From positions 124,001 through 188,000 of the forward strand of contig NZ_CP069356.1 in the NCBI RefSeq assembly GCF_016864375.1: a stretch of DNA of 64,000 nt. Direction: 5' to 3'. Source of the DNA: Microvirga sp. VF16. GTDB lineage: Bacteria; Pseudomonadota; Alphaproteobacteria; Rhizobiales; Beijerinckiaceae. Below are positions 1-11,667 of the stretch, one piece after another. Each line of letters opens with the position of its first letter. Within the stretch, counting starts at the first letter, position 1. The position numbers were made by a program, and so were the translations under genes. The notes beneath the pieces were generated by a model. That model saw nothing but the letters and a program-made list of their open reading frames with translations, searched no databases and was not told the DNA's origin.

Positions 1-680
1 GTTGCGCCGGTTGCTCCATGTGTCACCAGGATCAGTGAGGGGCCAGCTGTGTGCCACCTCCGCACAAGGGCTTCGACATCGACGTCCGGGCCATAGGCTG
101 TAACAAGATCCTCATCGCTTGCCTTGACGATATTGGCATAAGGAAGGAAAGCCTCGAAGCGATAACGCCATTCCTCCAGGTCGGGGGTCACTGTCCGCCG
201 GACATTCGGATCAACCGAGATGGTCAGACGTCCCGCCTCCCGTCTGGCCAGAGCGAGATAGGCATCCGCGACCGGCGCAACAGCCATCGTATACGAGCCG
301 AACGTGATAGCCTCGATGGTGTCAGGAAGCATTGGCGGCAAATCTGCCTCCGTGACGTGACGATCAGCTTTGCCTTCGCCGTGAAAGGAATAGGCCGGAT
401 GACCCGTATCATCGGTTGCCACGACGCTGATCGTTGTCAGCCGCTCCGAGCGGACAGCGTAGGCGAGATCTACATCCTCGGATGCTAGCGATTCCGCTAA
501 AGCACGGCCGAAATGATCAGCCGAAATGCCTCCGTAGAAAGAGGAGCGTTCGCCGAGGCGCGACAGTGCAATGGCAACATTGAAGGGCGACCCGCCAAGG
601 GCGATCTCCGTCTTGAGGCAGCCCAATGGACCGTCATGAACGAAAAGGTCGATCAGAGCTTCACCACATACGAGGATCAT
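1..680 (-). CDS. PfkB-family sugar kinase, probable fructokinase (3' part outside window)
   Basis: ATP-dependent kinase that probably phosphorylates a ketohexose or similar sugar in the cytoplasm. The protein begins MILVCGEALIDLFV and shows the PfkB signature GGSPFNVAIALSRLG near residues 29-43. It also has the FYGGISADHFG segment and a SVDPNVR motif, as in fructokinases. Only about 226 codons lie in the window; the ATP/anion-hole end is cut by the window edge. It is on the same strand as, and 75 bp downstream of, the ROK regulator, so the two probably form one transcript opposite the ABC importer. The substrate is inferred: pgi and the Entner-Doudoroff genes nearby suit fructose, but ribose-type sugars or sugar alcohols cannot be excluded. 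Confidence 0.85.
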   Translation of the reverse strand, partial: MILVCGEALIDLFVHDGPLGCLKTEIALGGSPFNVAIALSRLGERSSFYGGISADHFGRALAESLASEDVDLAYAVRSERLTTISVVATDDTGHPAYSFHGEGKADRHVTEADLPPMLPDTIEAITFGSYTMAVAPVADAYLALARREAGRLTISVDPNVRRTVTPDLEEWRYRFEAFLPYANIVKASDEDLVTAYGPDVDVEALVRRWHTAGPSLILVTHGATGA

Positions 681-755
681 GCTCGCATCTCACACAGTTA
701 GGAAATCGGCAGACAATCGATTGGGGTCTGAGCCCGGGCCGGACGCCTCGGCGCA

Positions 756-1997
756 TCAAACCTCCTCCTTGAACAGCACGTCGCGATCGAGAAGATATTT
801 CGCGAAGAGCGGCAGACTGGCTCCTCCGATCGCGCGGGCGTTGGCGCCGATGGAGCCCTCAAGAATCTGAAACGGTGAAAGGCCCTGAAGATCGATCTCG
901 GCAATCCGCTCGCGTGTTCGCGCCACAAGTTGACGACACACATCTGGAGGAAAGGCACCATCGATGATCGCCGCTCCGAAATCAATGACCGAAACGGACG
1001 CCACAATGGCGTGGGCCAACCCATAGGCGGCTTCGTCGATCCACTCGTCGAGCAACGGGCCGATGGGTTGCCACTTCGACGGAGATTGGAAGATCGACAA
1101 TGGATCATGGCCCTTGGACGCAAGACGCTCCTCAAGGCGCACCAGAGATGCCAGGGCAATTAGTTGCTGTGAGCCGCCGGCGCTCCCGACTCCTGCGCCT
1201 TTGTAACACGGGATGGGCATTGATCCGACAGCCCCAGCATTGCCAAAGCGGCCGGGATAGAGGCTTCGCCCCAGAACGATCCCGCCGCCGATGAAGGAGC
1301 CAACGAAGAAATAGACGAAGTCAGGGTGCTCGCGCCCGATCCCAAAGGTGAGCTCGGCGCCACAGGCGGCCGTGGCATCGTTGGAGACGATAACGGGGAA
1401 GGGACTCAGGGCGCTGATCTCGGCTTGCATGTCGAAATTGCGCCAGGCGTCCAGCACCTCTTGTGGCGCGCCCAATGCCTCGGTCCAGTTCCAAAGCTCG
1501 TACGGAGTGGCGACTCCAATCCCGGCAATGCGTTGGAGTTCCGCATCGCTGAGACCTTTGGTGATTTCCGCCAAGCCGCTGCCAAGTTTTGTGAGCAACC
1601 CTTCCGGGGTTGGATAGGGATAGGCCCAATGAATTTCGCGGCAGACAGTCCCGGCAAAGTCCATGAAGACCAGGTTGGCACTCCGGCGCCCAATCTTGAG
1701 GCCGATGGAATATGCACCGGTCGGATCAATTTGGAGAGGAACGGAGGGCTGGCCGACCCGACCCCGCTGCGGCGACATCCGCAAGAGCAAGCCGTCCGCC
1801 TCAAGGGCTCGCACGATTACGGAGACAGTCTGAGCTGACAGGCCCGTTGCCCGCGTGATGTCAGCCTTGGATAGGTTCTCGTGCCGGCGCACGAGGGAGA
1901 GGATCAGGCGTTCGTTATAGGCGCGGACACCCGTGAGATTGCTACCCCTCGCCCTGTCCTGGGTCGCAGTATGAGCCATGCCAGATGCGAAAACCAT
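756..1997 (-). CDS. ROK-family transcriptional repressor
   Basis: 413-residue regulator with an N-terminal MarR-like winged helix (about residues 30-85, KADITRATGLSAQTVSVIVR) joined to a ROK sugar-kinase-like domain. The ROK domain has the DAT motif (VSNDATAACGAEL, about 205-217) and a glycine-rich GSFIGGGIVLG stretch. The length matches XylR/NagC/FrcR-type ROK repressors, which release DNA when they bind a sugar. It is divergent from the ABC operon across about 260 bp that contain an AT-rich inverted repeat, and it is followed by the PfkB kinase. I infer it senses the imported sugar and represses both directions. The start could lie a few codons downstream (MAHTATQD). Confidence 0.9.
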   Translation of the reverse strand: MVFASGMAHTATQDRARGSNLTGVRAYNERLILSLVRRHENLSKADITRATGLSAQTVSVIVRALEADGLLLRMSPQRGRVGQPSVPLQIDPTGAYSIGLKIGRRSANLVFMDFAGTVCREIHWAYPYPTPEGLLTKLGSGLAEITKGLSDAELQRIAGIGVATPYELWNWTEALGAPQEVLDAWRNFDMQAEISALSPFPVIVSNDATAACGAELTFGIGREHPDFVYFFVGSFIGGGIVLGRSLYPGRFGNAGAVGSMPIPCYKGAGVGSAGGSQQLIALASLVRLEERLASKGHDPLSIFQSPSKWQPIGPLLDEWIDEAAYGLAHAIVASVSVIDFGAAIIDGAFPPDVCRQLVARTRERIAEIDLQGLSPFQILEGSIGANARAIGGASLPLFAKYLLDRDVLFKEEV

Positions 1998-2126
1998 CAG
2001 TGCCGTCCGGTGTCGGTTCGCCCGGCTGGGCGCGCTTCAATTGCGACCTTCGGGAGCCGGGTCGCTGGGCCCGTTCTAATCCAGCCCTTCGGCAGACACA
2101 AAGAAAATGGCTAGGCTAGCAGCTCC

Positions 2127-2163
2127 TGTCAATTGATAATTCATAATGATTTAATTATTGACA
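2127..2163. promoter_or_regulatory. Candidate ROK operator: AT-rich inverted repeat between divergent genes
   Basis: TGTCAAT at 2127-2133 is the inverse of ATTGACA at 2157-2163. The 23 bp between them are very AT-rich in an otherwise GC-rich region. The right arm contains a TTGACA that could be the -35 element of the importer operon. Position between the divergent ROK gene and importer suggests the ROK operator. This is inference from symmetry and position only. Confidence 0.5.
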
Positions 2164-2259
2164 ACCCTCTCTTTTGGAGTGAGGCTAGGGTCAAAAGAAC
2201 AACCCTCGGCCTGGCCACATCGCCAGCGGAGAGGGCGCCCCGACCCTTGGGAGGGAAGT

Positions 2260-3798
2260 ATGCCGGGTGAGACCGTAAGACACTCGCTCTTGGAGATGCG
2301 TAACATCTCCAAGACATTTGCAGGCATAAAGGCGCTGCGAGGCGTTTCGCTCGACTTGCGCGCTGGAGAAGTCCACTCGCTCATGGGCGAGAACGGCGCC
2401 GGCAAATCGACCTTGATGAAGATTCTGGCGGGAGCCTACATACCCGATCCAGGATCGGGGATCTTGATCAATGGCGCACCGGTCCAGATTCAGGGGCCGA
2501 TGGCCGCCAAGGCGCTTGGCATTTCCATTATCTATCAGGAGTTGGCGCTCTCTCCCAACCTCAGCGTTGCCGAGAACATCTATCTGGGCCGTGAACTTCG
2601 CCGGGCGGGCTTTGTCGACCGCCAGGCCATGATCGCACAATCCGATAATGTCCTGAGCCGTCTGGGCGCTCCCTTCACGGCGAGCGCTCTTGTGCGTGAC
2701 CTGTCGATTGCCGAGCGGCAACTGGTGGAGATCGCGCGCGCCATCCATGCCAATTCCCGTATTCTTGTCATGGATGAGCCCACCACGACCCTCTCCGAGC
2801 GCGAGACGGACAAGCTGTTCGGCGTTGTTCGGCAGCTCAGAGCTGATGGGCTTGCCATCGTCTACATCAGCCACCGCATGAATGAAGTCTACGCATTGTC
2901 TGACCGAGTTTCAGTGCTGCGTGACGGCTCCTATGTGGGAACGCTCGATCGCGAGGATATTCTCCCTGAGGCCGTGGTTCAGATGATGGTCGGGCGTGAT
3001 CTCTCATCGTTCTATAAGAAGGAGCATGACGCCCGTGGATCTCGCGGTAAGGTCATCCTCTCGGTTCGCAACATCGGTGACCGCCGTCGTGTTTTCGACA
3101 ACTCATTCGACCTGCATGAGGGCGAGGTCTTGGGAATTGCAGGCTTGGTGGGTGCCGGGCGGACCGAACTGGCCCGTCTGATCTACGGCGCGGACGCTCG
3201 CCTGTCCGGCACTCTGACGTTGGATGGACAGCCTTGCGCCATCAAAAGTCCGGTCGACGCCATCCGCTCTGGAATCGTCTACTTGACCGAGGACCGCAAA
3301 CAACTCGGTCTCTTCCTCGATATGTCGATCGAGGACAACATCAACCTCGGCGTGATCGGCCGGGATGCGCATCCGGGCGGCTTCCTCAATGCAAAGCGCG
3401 CACGTGAACGGGCAACTCAGGCCATCCAATCCATGGCGATCCGGACACCTTCAGCCTCGGTATCTGTCGGAGGCCTTTCGGGCGGCAACCAGCAAAAGGT
3501 GCTTCTATCGCGTCTCCTGGAGACGAAGCCACGGGTGCTCCTCCTCGACGAGCCGACCCGCGGTGTCGACATCGGCGCGAAATCCGAGATCTACAGGTTG
3601 ATCGACGATCTTGCCAAGGCCGGCGTCGGCGTCATCGTAATCTCGTCCGAACTGCCGGAGATTATCGGAGTTTGCGACCGTGTCCTCGTCATGCGCGAAG
3701 GGCGCATCGCAGGCGAGGTCGGCGGCCCCGACGGGCTACCGGTCACTCAGGAAAACATCATCGCCATCGCGACATCTGCAGCCGCCATTGCCGCCTAA
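2260..3798 (+). CDS. Sugar ABC transporter ATP-binding protein (RbsA/FrcA type)
   Basis: Cytoplasmic ATPase with two fused nucleotide-binding domains, the usual design of ribose/fructose-class (CUT2) importers, about 512 residues. Domain 1 has Walker A GENGAGKST (about 43-51) and Walker B ILVMDEPT (about 168). Domain 2 has the degenerate GLVGAGRTEL, the signature LSGGNQQKV (about 406) and VLLLDEPTRGVDIGAK. The ATG at 2260 was chosen because GAGGGA lies just upstream and homology starts there; the reading frame is open from 2158. It is first in the operon with the permease 26 bp downstream. Substrate is not determined by sequence. Confidence 0.93.
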   Translation: MPGETVRHSLLEMRNISKTFAGIKALRGVSLDLRAGEVHSLMGENGAGKSTLMKILAGAYIPDPGSGILINGAPVQIQGPMAAKALGISIIYQELALSPNLSVAENIYLGRELRRAGFVDRQAMIAQSDNVLSRLGAPFTASALVRDLSIAERQLVEIARAIHANSRILVMDEPTTTLSERETDKLFGVVRQLRADGLAIVYISHRMNEVYALSDRVSVLRDGSYVGTLDREDILPEAVVQMMVGRDLSSFYKKEHDARGSRGKVILSVRNIGDRRRVFDNSFDLHEGEVLGIAGLVGAGRTELARLIYGADARLSGTLTLDGQPCAIKSPVDAIRSGIVYLTEDRKQLGLFLDMSIEDNINLGVIGRDAHPGGFLNAKRARERATQAIQSMAIRTPSASVSVGGLSGGNQQKVLLSRLLETKPRVLLLDEPTRGVDIGAKSEIYRLIDDLAKAGVGVIVISSELPEIIGVCDRVLVMREGRIAGEVGGPDGLPVTQENIIAIATSAAAIAA

Positions 3799-3824
3799 GG
3801 CCCATTTTGCGAAAGACTGAAGCC

Positions 3825-4859
3825 ATGACCATGATTTCATCAGCTCCAGTAACACCAGTCCCGGGAATGCGTCTGGAGTTTGCCACGACGGTTCAGGCCC
3901 TCGGCATGCTGCCGGTGCTAATCCTGATCGCGATCCTGTTCCAACTGCTTTCCGGTTATTCAGAGTCGGGCAGTCTCGTCGATGCGTGGTCGACCGGCCG
4001 ATTCATGAGTTGGCAGAACCTTGCCATCGTCATGCAGCAGGCTGCCATCAACACTGTTCTCGCGGCCGGAATGACCTTTGTCATCCTGACAGGCGGTATC
4101 GATCTTTCGGTTGGCTCGGTTTTAGCCGCGTCGGCGATGGCTGCTATTTATGCTTCGCTCATTCCGAGCTGGGGCCTTCTCGGAATTCCGGCGGCGCTTC
4201 TCATCGGTGGCGCGCTCGGTCTTGCCAACGGCATTCTCATCGCATTCCTGCGCCTGCCACCGTTCATCGTGACCCTTGGGGCGCTCACGGCCGTTCGAGG
4301 CCTGGCCCGATTGATGGGCAACGACACTACGGTCTTCAACCCAAGCCTCTCCTTTGCCTTTATCGGCAACGGGACGCTCTTTGGCATTCCGTGGCTCGTG
4401 GTCATCGCGGCTTTGGTTGTGGTCGCGTCATGGGTCATTCTGCGCCGGACCGTCCTTGGTGTGTATATCTACGCTGTCGGCGGCAACCCGGACGCGGCAC
4501 GCCTGTCCGGGATCAAGGTCTGGATCGTCCTCCTGTTCGTATACGGCCTGTCGGGTCTCTTGGCGGGGTTAGGCGGCGTCATGTCAGCCGCACGCCTTTT
4601 CGCGGCGAACGGAGTCCAACTCGGGCAATCCTATGAGCTCGATGCCATCGCGGCCGTGATCCTCGGCGGAACCAGCTTTGTTGGCGGCATCGGTTCGATC
4701 TGGGGCACTCTCATCGGGGCCTTGATCATCGCCGTGCTGTCGAACGGCCTGATCCTGATCGGGGTCTCGGACATCTGGCAGTTCATCATCAAGGGCTTCG
4801 TGATCATCGGTGCGGTCGCGCTCGATCGTTACCGTCTGTCCGGTTCTGCCCGGACTTAA
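3825..4859 (+). CDS. Sugar ABC transporter permease (RbsC/FrcC type)
   Basis: Inner-membrane permease of about 344 residues with around ten hydrophobic segments. It carries the family motif GMTFVILTGGIDLSVGS near residues 83-99 and the later AVILGGTSFVGGIGSIWGT block that contacts the ATPase. It pairs with the ATPase 26 bp upstream and the binding protein 72 bp downstream. The start at 3825 (MTMISSAP) is taken because the open frame upstream overlaps the ATPase gene. A second ATG lies two codons on. Confidence 0.92.
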   Translation: MTMISSAPVTPVPGMRLEFATTVQALGMLPVLILIAILFQLLSGYSESGSLVDAWSTGRFMSWQNLAIVMQQAAINTVLAAGMTFVILTGGIDLSVGSVLAASAMAAIYASLIPSWGLLGIPAALLIGGALGLANGILIAFLRLPPFIVTLGALTAVRGLARLMGNDTTVFNPSLSFAFIGNGTLFGIPWLVVIAALVVVASWVILRRTVLGVYIYAVGGNPDAARLSGIKVWIVLLFVYGLSGLLAGLGGVMSAARLFAANGVQLGQSYELDAIAAVILGGTSFVGGIGSIWGTLIGALIIAVLSNGLILIGVSDIWQFIIKGFVIIGAVALDRYRLSGSART

Positions 4860-4931
4860 CAGTCACCTTGCGCGAGATGCGGTCGACTCCTGCGAGGAAG
4901 CACTTTCCGACCGAGCATATGGAGGACACTC

Positions 4932-5861
4932 ATGAAGAAGGCACTTCTCACTGCTGCCGCCATCATCGCCTTGTCGGCGGGGGGTGCATCGGCCAAGGAG
5001 CTCAAGTCGATCGGCATCTCGCTGGGCTCGATGGGTAATCCGTTCTTTGTGGCTCTCTCCAAGGGGGCGGAGGCGGAAGCCAAGAAGATCAACCCGAATG
5101 TCAAGGTCAACACGGTTGGCTACGACTATGACCTGAACAAGCAGTTCAACCAAATCGACAACTTCATTGCTGCGGGCGTCGATATGATCTTGCTCAATCC
5201 TGGCGATCCCAATGCGATCGAGCCGGCCATCAAGCGCGCGCAGGCGGCGGGAATCCTGGTGGTGGCTGTCGACACGGCAGCCAAAGGCGCTGACATCACA
5301 GTCACAACCGACAATACCCAGGCTGGCGAGATCGCCTGTCAGTACATCGTCGACAAACTCGGTGGAAAGGGCGACGTTATCATCCAGAACGGACCCCAGG
5401 TTTCTGCTGTTATCGATCGCGTGAATGGATGCAAGAAGGTCCTGGGCGCGGCCGCCGGCATCAGGGTTCTGTCCAGCGATCAGGACGGCAAGGGGTCTCG
5501 TGATGGTGGCCTTGCCGTGATGCAGGGACACCTCACCCGCTTCCCGAAGGTCGATGCGGTTTTCACCATCAATGATCCGCAGGCGATCGGCTCGGATCTG
5601 GCCGCCAAGCAGTTGAATCGGTCGAACATCATCATCACGTCCGTCGACGGCGCTCCGGATATCGAGTCGACGCTGAAGGCCAACACGCTGGTGCAGGCAT
5701 CCGCAAGCCAGGATCCTTACGTGATGGCCCAGATGGGCGTTCGTCTCGGCAACGAAGCCCTCAATGGCAAGAAGCCTGAGCAGACCGTCATTCTCCTCCC
5801 CTCGAAGCTCGTGACGCGCGCAAACGTAAATGAGTACAAGGGATGGCAGGCGGTCCGCTGA
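4932..5861 (+). CDS. Sugar ABC transporter periplasmic binding protein (RbsB-like)
   Basis: 309-residue secreted protein with a clear signal peptide (MKKALLTAAAIIALSAGGASA, cleaved before KELKS). The mature part is a periplasmic-binding-protein type 1 fold: GISLGSMGNPFF at the start, NQIDNFIAAGVDMILLNPGD, and TVTTDNTQAGE for sugar contact. GGAGGACA precedes the ATG. It captures sugar for the permease and ATPase encoded just upstream. It differs from the classical S. meliloti FrcB sequence as I remember it, so the exact sugar stays open. Confidence 0.92.
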   Translation: MKKALLTAAAIIALSAGGASAKELKSIGISLGSMGNPFFVALSKGAEAEAKKINPNVKVNTVGYDYDLNKQFNQIDNFIAAGVDMILLNPGDPNAIEPAIKRAQAAGILVVAVDTAAKGADITVTTDNTQAGEIACQYIVDKLGGKGDVIIQNGPQVSAVIDRVNGCKKVLGAAAGIRVLSSDQDGKGSRDGGLAVMQGHLTRFPKVDAVFTINDPQAIGSDLAAKQLNRSNIIITSVDGAPDIESTLKANTLVQASASQDPYVMAQMGVRLGNEALNGKKPEQTVILLPSKLVTRANVNEYKGWQAVR

Positions 5862-5878
5862 TCAGCCGCTAAACATGG

Positions 5879-5904
5879 CAGCCGGGCATAACAACGCCCG
5901 GCTG
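5879..5904 (+). terminator. Hairpin terminator after the sugar importer
   Basis: Nine-bp perfect stem CAGCCGGGC / GCCCGGCTG with an 8-nt loop, 17 bp after the binding-protein stop codon. There is only a weak T content after it (TCTGGAT). Position supports it as the operon's transcription end. Confidence 0.6.
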
Positions 5905-5994
5905 TCTGGATATGGTGGTTTCGCTGCCATTCCTCTGCAACAGGTCGGATGCCACGGCTGTGGCTAGCGTCCGCCCCTTTTTGGACGAGGTCGC

Positions 5995-7472
<1,478 letters not shown>

Positions 7473-7476
<4 letters not shown>

Positions 7477-8159
7477 TCGAGGCCGCGGTCGACTTCGTCC
7501 GTGGGCCCGACCTGCGGCAGGTTTCGCAGCGCTTGGCGGACGACGTCGCGCGCGTCCTCCGGCAGGCGGTCAGCGAACGGGGGCGGGCGACCCTTGCCGT
7601 GCCGGGTGGGACGACGCCACGGGAATTCCTGACACGATTGGGGCAGCATGATCTGCCCTGGGATATCATCACGGTCGTCCCGACGGATGAGCGGGATGTT
7701 CCGCCGGACGATCCCCGCTCGAACGAGCGCATGATCCGGCAATGCCTGCCCTTGCCATCAGACAGCCTCGTGCCGCTCCGTGCCGTCGGCGGGTCTCCCG
7801 AGGCGGGCGCCACAGCCTTGGCGGAGCGGGTAAGCGCTTTGGGACCACTCGACGTCCTGGTCGTCGGCATGGGGGCGGATGCGCACATCGCCTCGCTCTT
7901 TCCAGGGGACCGGAGACTCGATCGAGCCGGGAGAGGGATGGCGTCGGCGGTGCTCGCTGCCTGTCCGGCCAATTTGGAGCCGAGACTGTCCCTTGGGCCG
8001 GTTCCCCTGACAAGGGCGCGGTGGAAGGCGCTGTTGATCGCCGGTCAGGACAAGCTGGCGGCCCTGACCCGAGCCCTCGCGTCGGCCGATCCGGGTGCCG
8101 CACCGGTCCGTCTCCTGTTCGAGGACGGCATTCCGCCTCGCGTCTATTATGCTGAATGA
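7473..8159 (+). CDS. pgl: 6-phosphogluconolactonase
   Basis: Hydrolyses 6-phosphogluconolactone to 6-phosphogluconate. I start it at the GTG at 7473, where GTGA overlaps the zwf stop; the open frame extends upstream inside zwf but looks non-coding. The protein has about 228 residues, as usual for DevB-type lactonases. Visible motifs are VPGGTTPREFL (near 44), PTDERDVPPDDPRSNERM (near 71) and GMGADAHIASLFPG (near 132). Its stop overlaps an ATG of the next gene. Confidence 0.94.
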
Positions 8160-8167
8160 AGGTTGCC

Positions 8168-10006
<1,839 letters not shown>

Positions 10007-10083
10007 CGTGATCCCTCGATCCTGATCGACCATGAACGAGAGGCCGGAGCCAACGGCCTCGAAGCCAGCAACGGAGAACCGTC

Positions 10084-10731
10084 ATGCCGGACAACAGCGC
10101 GATTGCGACCATCCTGAGCCAGGTCGCTGTCATCCCGGTCATCATGATCGAAGATGTCGCTCATGCCGTGCCGCTCGCACGAGCCCTCGTGGCCGGCGGC
10201 GTGAACGTGCTCGAGATCACCCTGAGAACGGAGGTGGCGCTCGAAGCGATCCGGCGCATCCGCGATGAAGTTCCCGACGCCGTTGTCGGTGCCGGAACCG
10301 TTCTCACGCCGGCCCAACTGGAGGACGTTGTCACAACAGGCGCGGCCTTTGCCGTGAGCCCCGGCGCCACTCCGACCTTGCTCGATGCCGCCGCGGGTTC
10401 GCCGGTCCCGCTCCTGCCAGGAGCGGCGACGGCCAGCGAGGTCATGGCCATCCTTGAGCGCGGTTACACCTACATGAAACTGTTTCCTGCCGAGGCGGCA
10501 GGCGGCATCGCCCTGCTGAGCGCGCTGGCCTCGCCCCTGCCCGCCGCCCACTTCTGCCCGACCGGCGGCATCGATCCGGAGAAAGCCCGGCGCTATCTTG
10601 CGCTGTCGAACGTGGTCTGCGTGGGCGGCTCCTGGCTCGCACCACGCGAGGCAATCCGCGACGGCGATTGGCAGCGGATCACGGAATTGGCGCGGGCGAC
10701 CCTGCGTCTCAAGAACAGTGCAATCCAATGA
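10084..10731 (+). CDS. eda: KDPG/KHG aldolase
   Basis: Splits 2-keto-3-deoxy-6-phosphogluconate into pyruvate and glyceraldehyde-3-phosphate. 215 residues, usual for class I KDPG aldolase. LEITLRT (about 43-49) carries the catalytic Glu. YMKLFPAEAAGG (about 131-142) carries the Schiff-base Lys. GAGTVLTPAQL and FCPTGGID are further family blocks. It closes the Entner-Doudoroff cluster, 77 bp after edd, with GGAGAACCGTC before the ATG. Confidence 0.95.
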   Translation: MPDNSAIATILSQVAVIPVIMIEDVAHAVPLARALVAGGVNVLEITLRTEVALEAIRRIRDEVPDAVVGAGTVLTPAQLEDVVTTGAAFAVSPGATPTLLDAAAGSPVPLLPGAATASEVMAILERGYTYMKLFPAEAAGGIALLSALASPLPAAHFCPTGGIDPEKARRYLALSNVVCVGGSWLAPREAIRDGDWQRITELARATLRLKNSAIQ

Positions 10732-10848
10732 CGGCCGCCTACATCCGTCACCGGCCCCTGGGCCGTTCGAATGGAGTCCGTCTTCGAAATAGCTGCCGGT
10801 CCACGACCATGGTGTCGCAAAACTGAAACCCCATGAGGAGCACAATTG

Positions 10849-11001
10849 ATGTTGCGCATCACCAAGAAGCCCACTCAAGACGGCACTTTTACGGTCTACG
10901 TGGAGACTAAGGCCGTCGCTTGGGGCCTCACGACATCGGCCGCTGACGATCTGATCAGCAAATTGCGGCATACCCCTGGTCAAGCCAATGCTATGCTTTG
11001 A
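10849..11001 (+). CDS. Small hypothetical protein
   Basis: A 50-codon frame starting MLRITKKPTQDGTFTVYVE with a strong GAGGAG site seven bases upstream. It is composed like a real folded small protein, with a beta-hairpin-like start and then a short helix (TTSAADDLISKLRH). I recognise no family and assign no function. It lies between eda and another small frame. Confidence 0.5.
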   Translation: MLRITKKPTQDGTFTVYVETKAVAWGLTTSAADDLISKLRHTPGQANAML

Positions 11002-11071
11002 ACACGCATTCCGGATCCCGCCCCATCATTCGCTCAAGCAGGTCAAAACGCGCAGCCGCGGTGGCGTCCTC

Positions 11072-11269
11072 ATGGAGGTGCACTGGGAGCATCGCGAGTC
11101 TGGCGCCGATGGGCGCTTCGTAGCCCGTTACGAGAGCTATCAAGCCTTAGACTCTGAGGATGGGATCCAACACAACGGCTGGTACAAGTACGATCATGAA
11201 GGCCATCTAACCGATCAGAGCCACTTCCTCACATCCGGGAACAGCATCCATCCGCTCGATGAGGCATAA
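11072..11269 (+). CDS. Small hypothetical protein
   Basis: About 65 residues, beginning MEVHWEHRESGADGRFVARY. It is rich in acidic and aromatic residues and has no signal peptide or membrane segment. The frame is open from ATG 10988, which overlaps the preceding small gene by 14 bp. The extra 28 residues look non-coding, so I chose ATG 11072, although it lacks a clear ribosome site. Family and function are not recognised. Confidence 0.45.
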   Translation: MEVHWEHRESGADGRFVARYESYQALDSEDGIQHNGWYKYDHEGHLTDQSHFLTSGNSIHPLDEA

Positions 11270-11667
11270 TGGCATCTCATGTGTTGGACCGCTTTTCGCG
11301 CACGCACTTCTTGCCCCGCTGCGGCGATCGGATCTGTTCCAGACCACGCTCCAGGGCAACCAGCACGGCCAGGATGTCAATGATGGCGGGATGGATGGGC
11401 CAGCAAGACAAGCACCGTCCAAGAGGCCAAGGTAGTGCTGCGAACATCTCCGAGAGTGATACATCCAGTCGGCCACGGGATTGGCGGGCCTCAAGAATAA
11501 CGCTGCTTCAGCCAAGACAAGTTGAGATACTCTGGAACACAAGCCCTGAAGATCTGGCTAGCCGTCTTCACCGGCAGCGTGATCATCTCCATCGCATGCG
11601 ATCCCTGTCGCCCGCCCGGCTTGGCCCAAGCAAGTAGCGAAACGATGACGATCGAGAGGAGAGACCC
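11270..11667. other. Intergenic stretch, no convincing gene
   Basis: About 400 bp before pgi. Open frames exist on both strands, but their translations are low-complexity (Arg/Ser-rich on +, Trp/Cys/Ser-rich on -) and have no ribosome site. It presumably holds the pgi promoter, but I could not pick one out. Confidence 0.5.

Noticed and set aside
51..488. 145-codon plus-strand frame at the window start
   Set aside because: It is antisense to the PfkB kinase, whose translation shows clear family motifs; the plus frame has none.
4863..5531. 222-codon minus-strand frame
   Set aside because: Antisense shadow of the periplasmic binding protein.
11269..11637. 122-codon frame before pgi
   Set aside because: Arg/Ser-rich, no ribosome site, no family resemblance.
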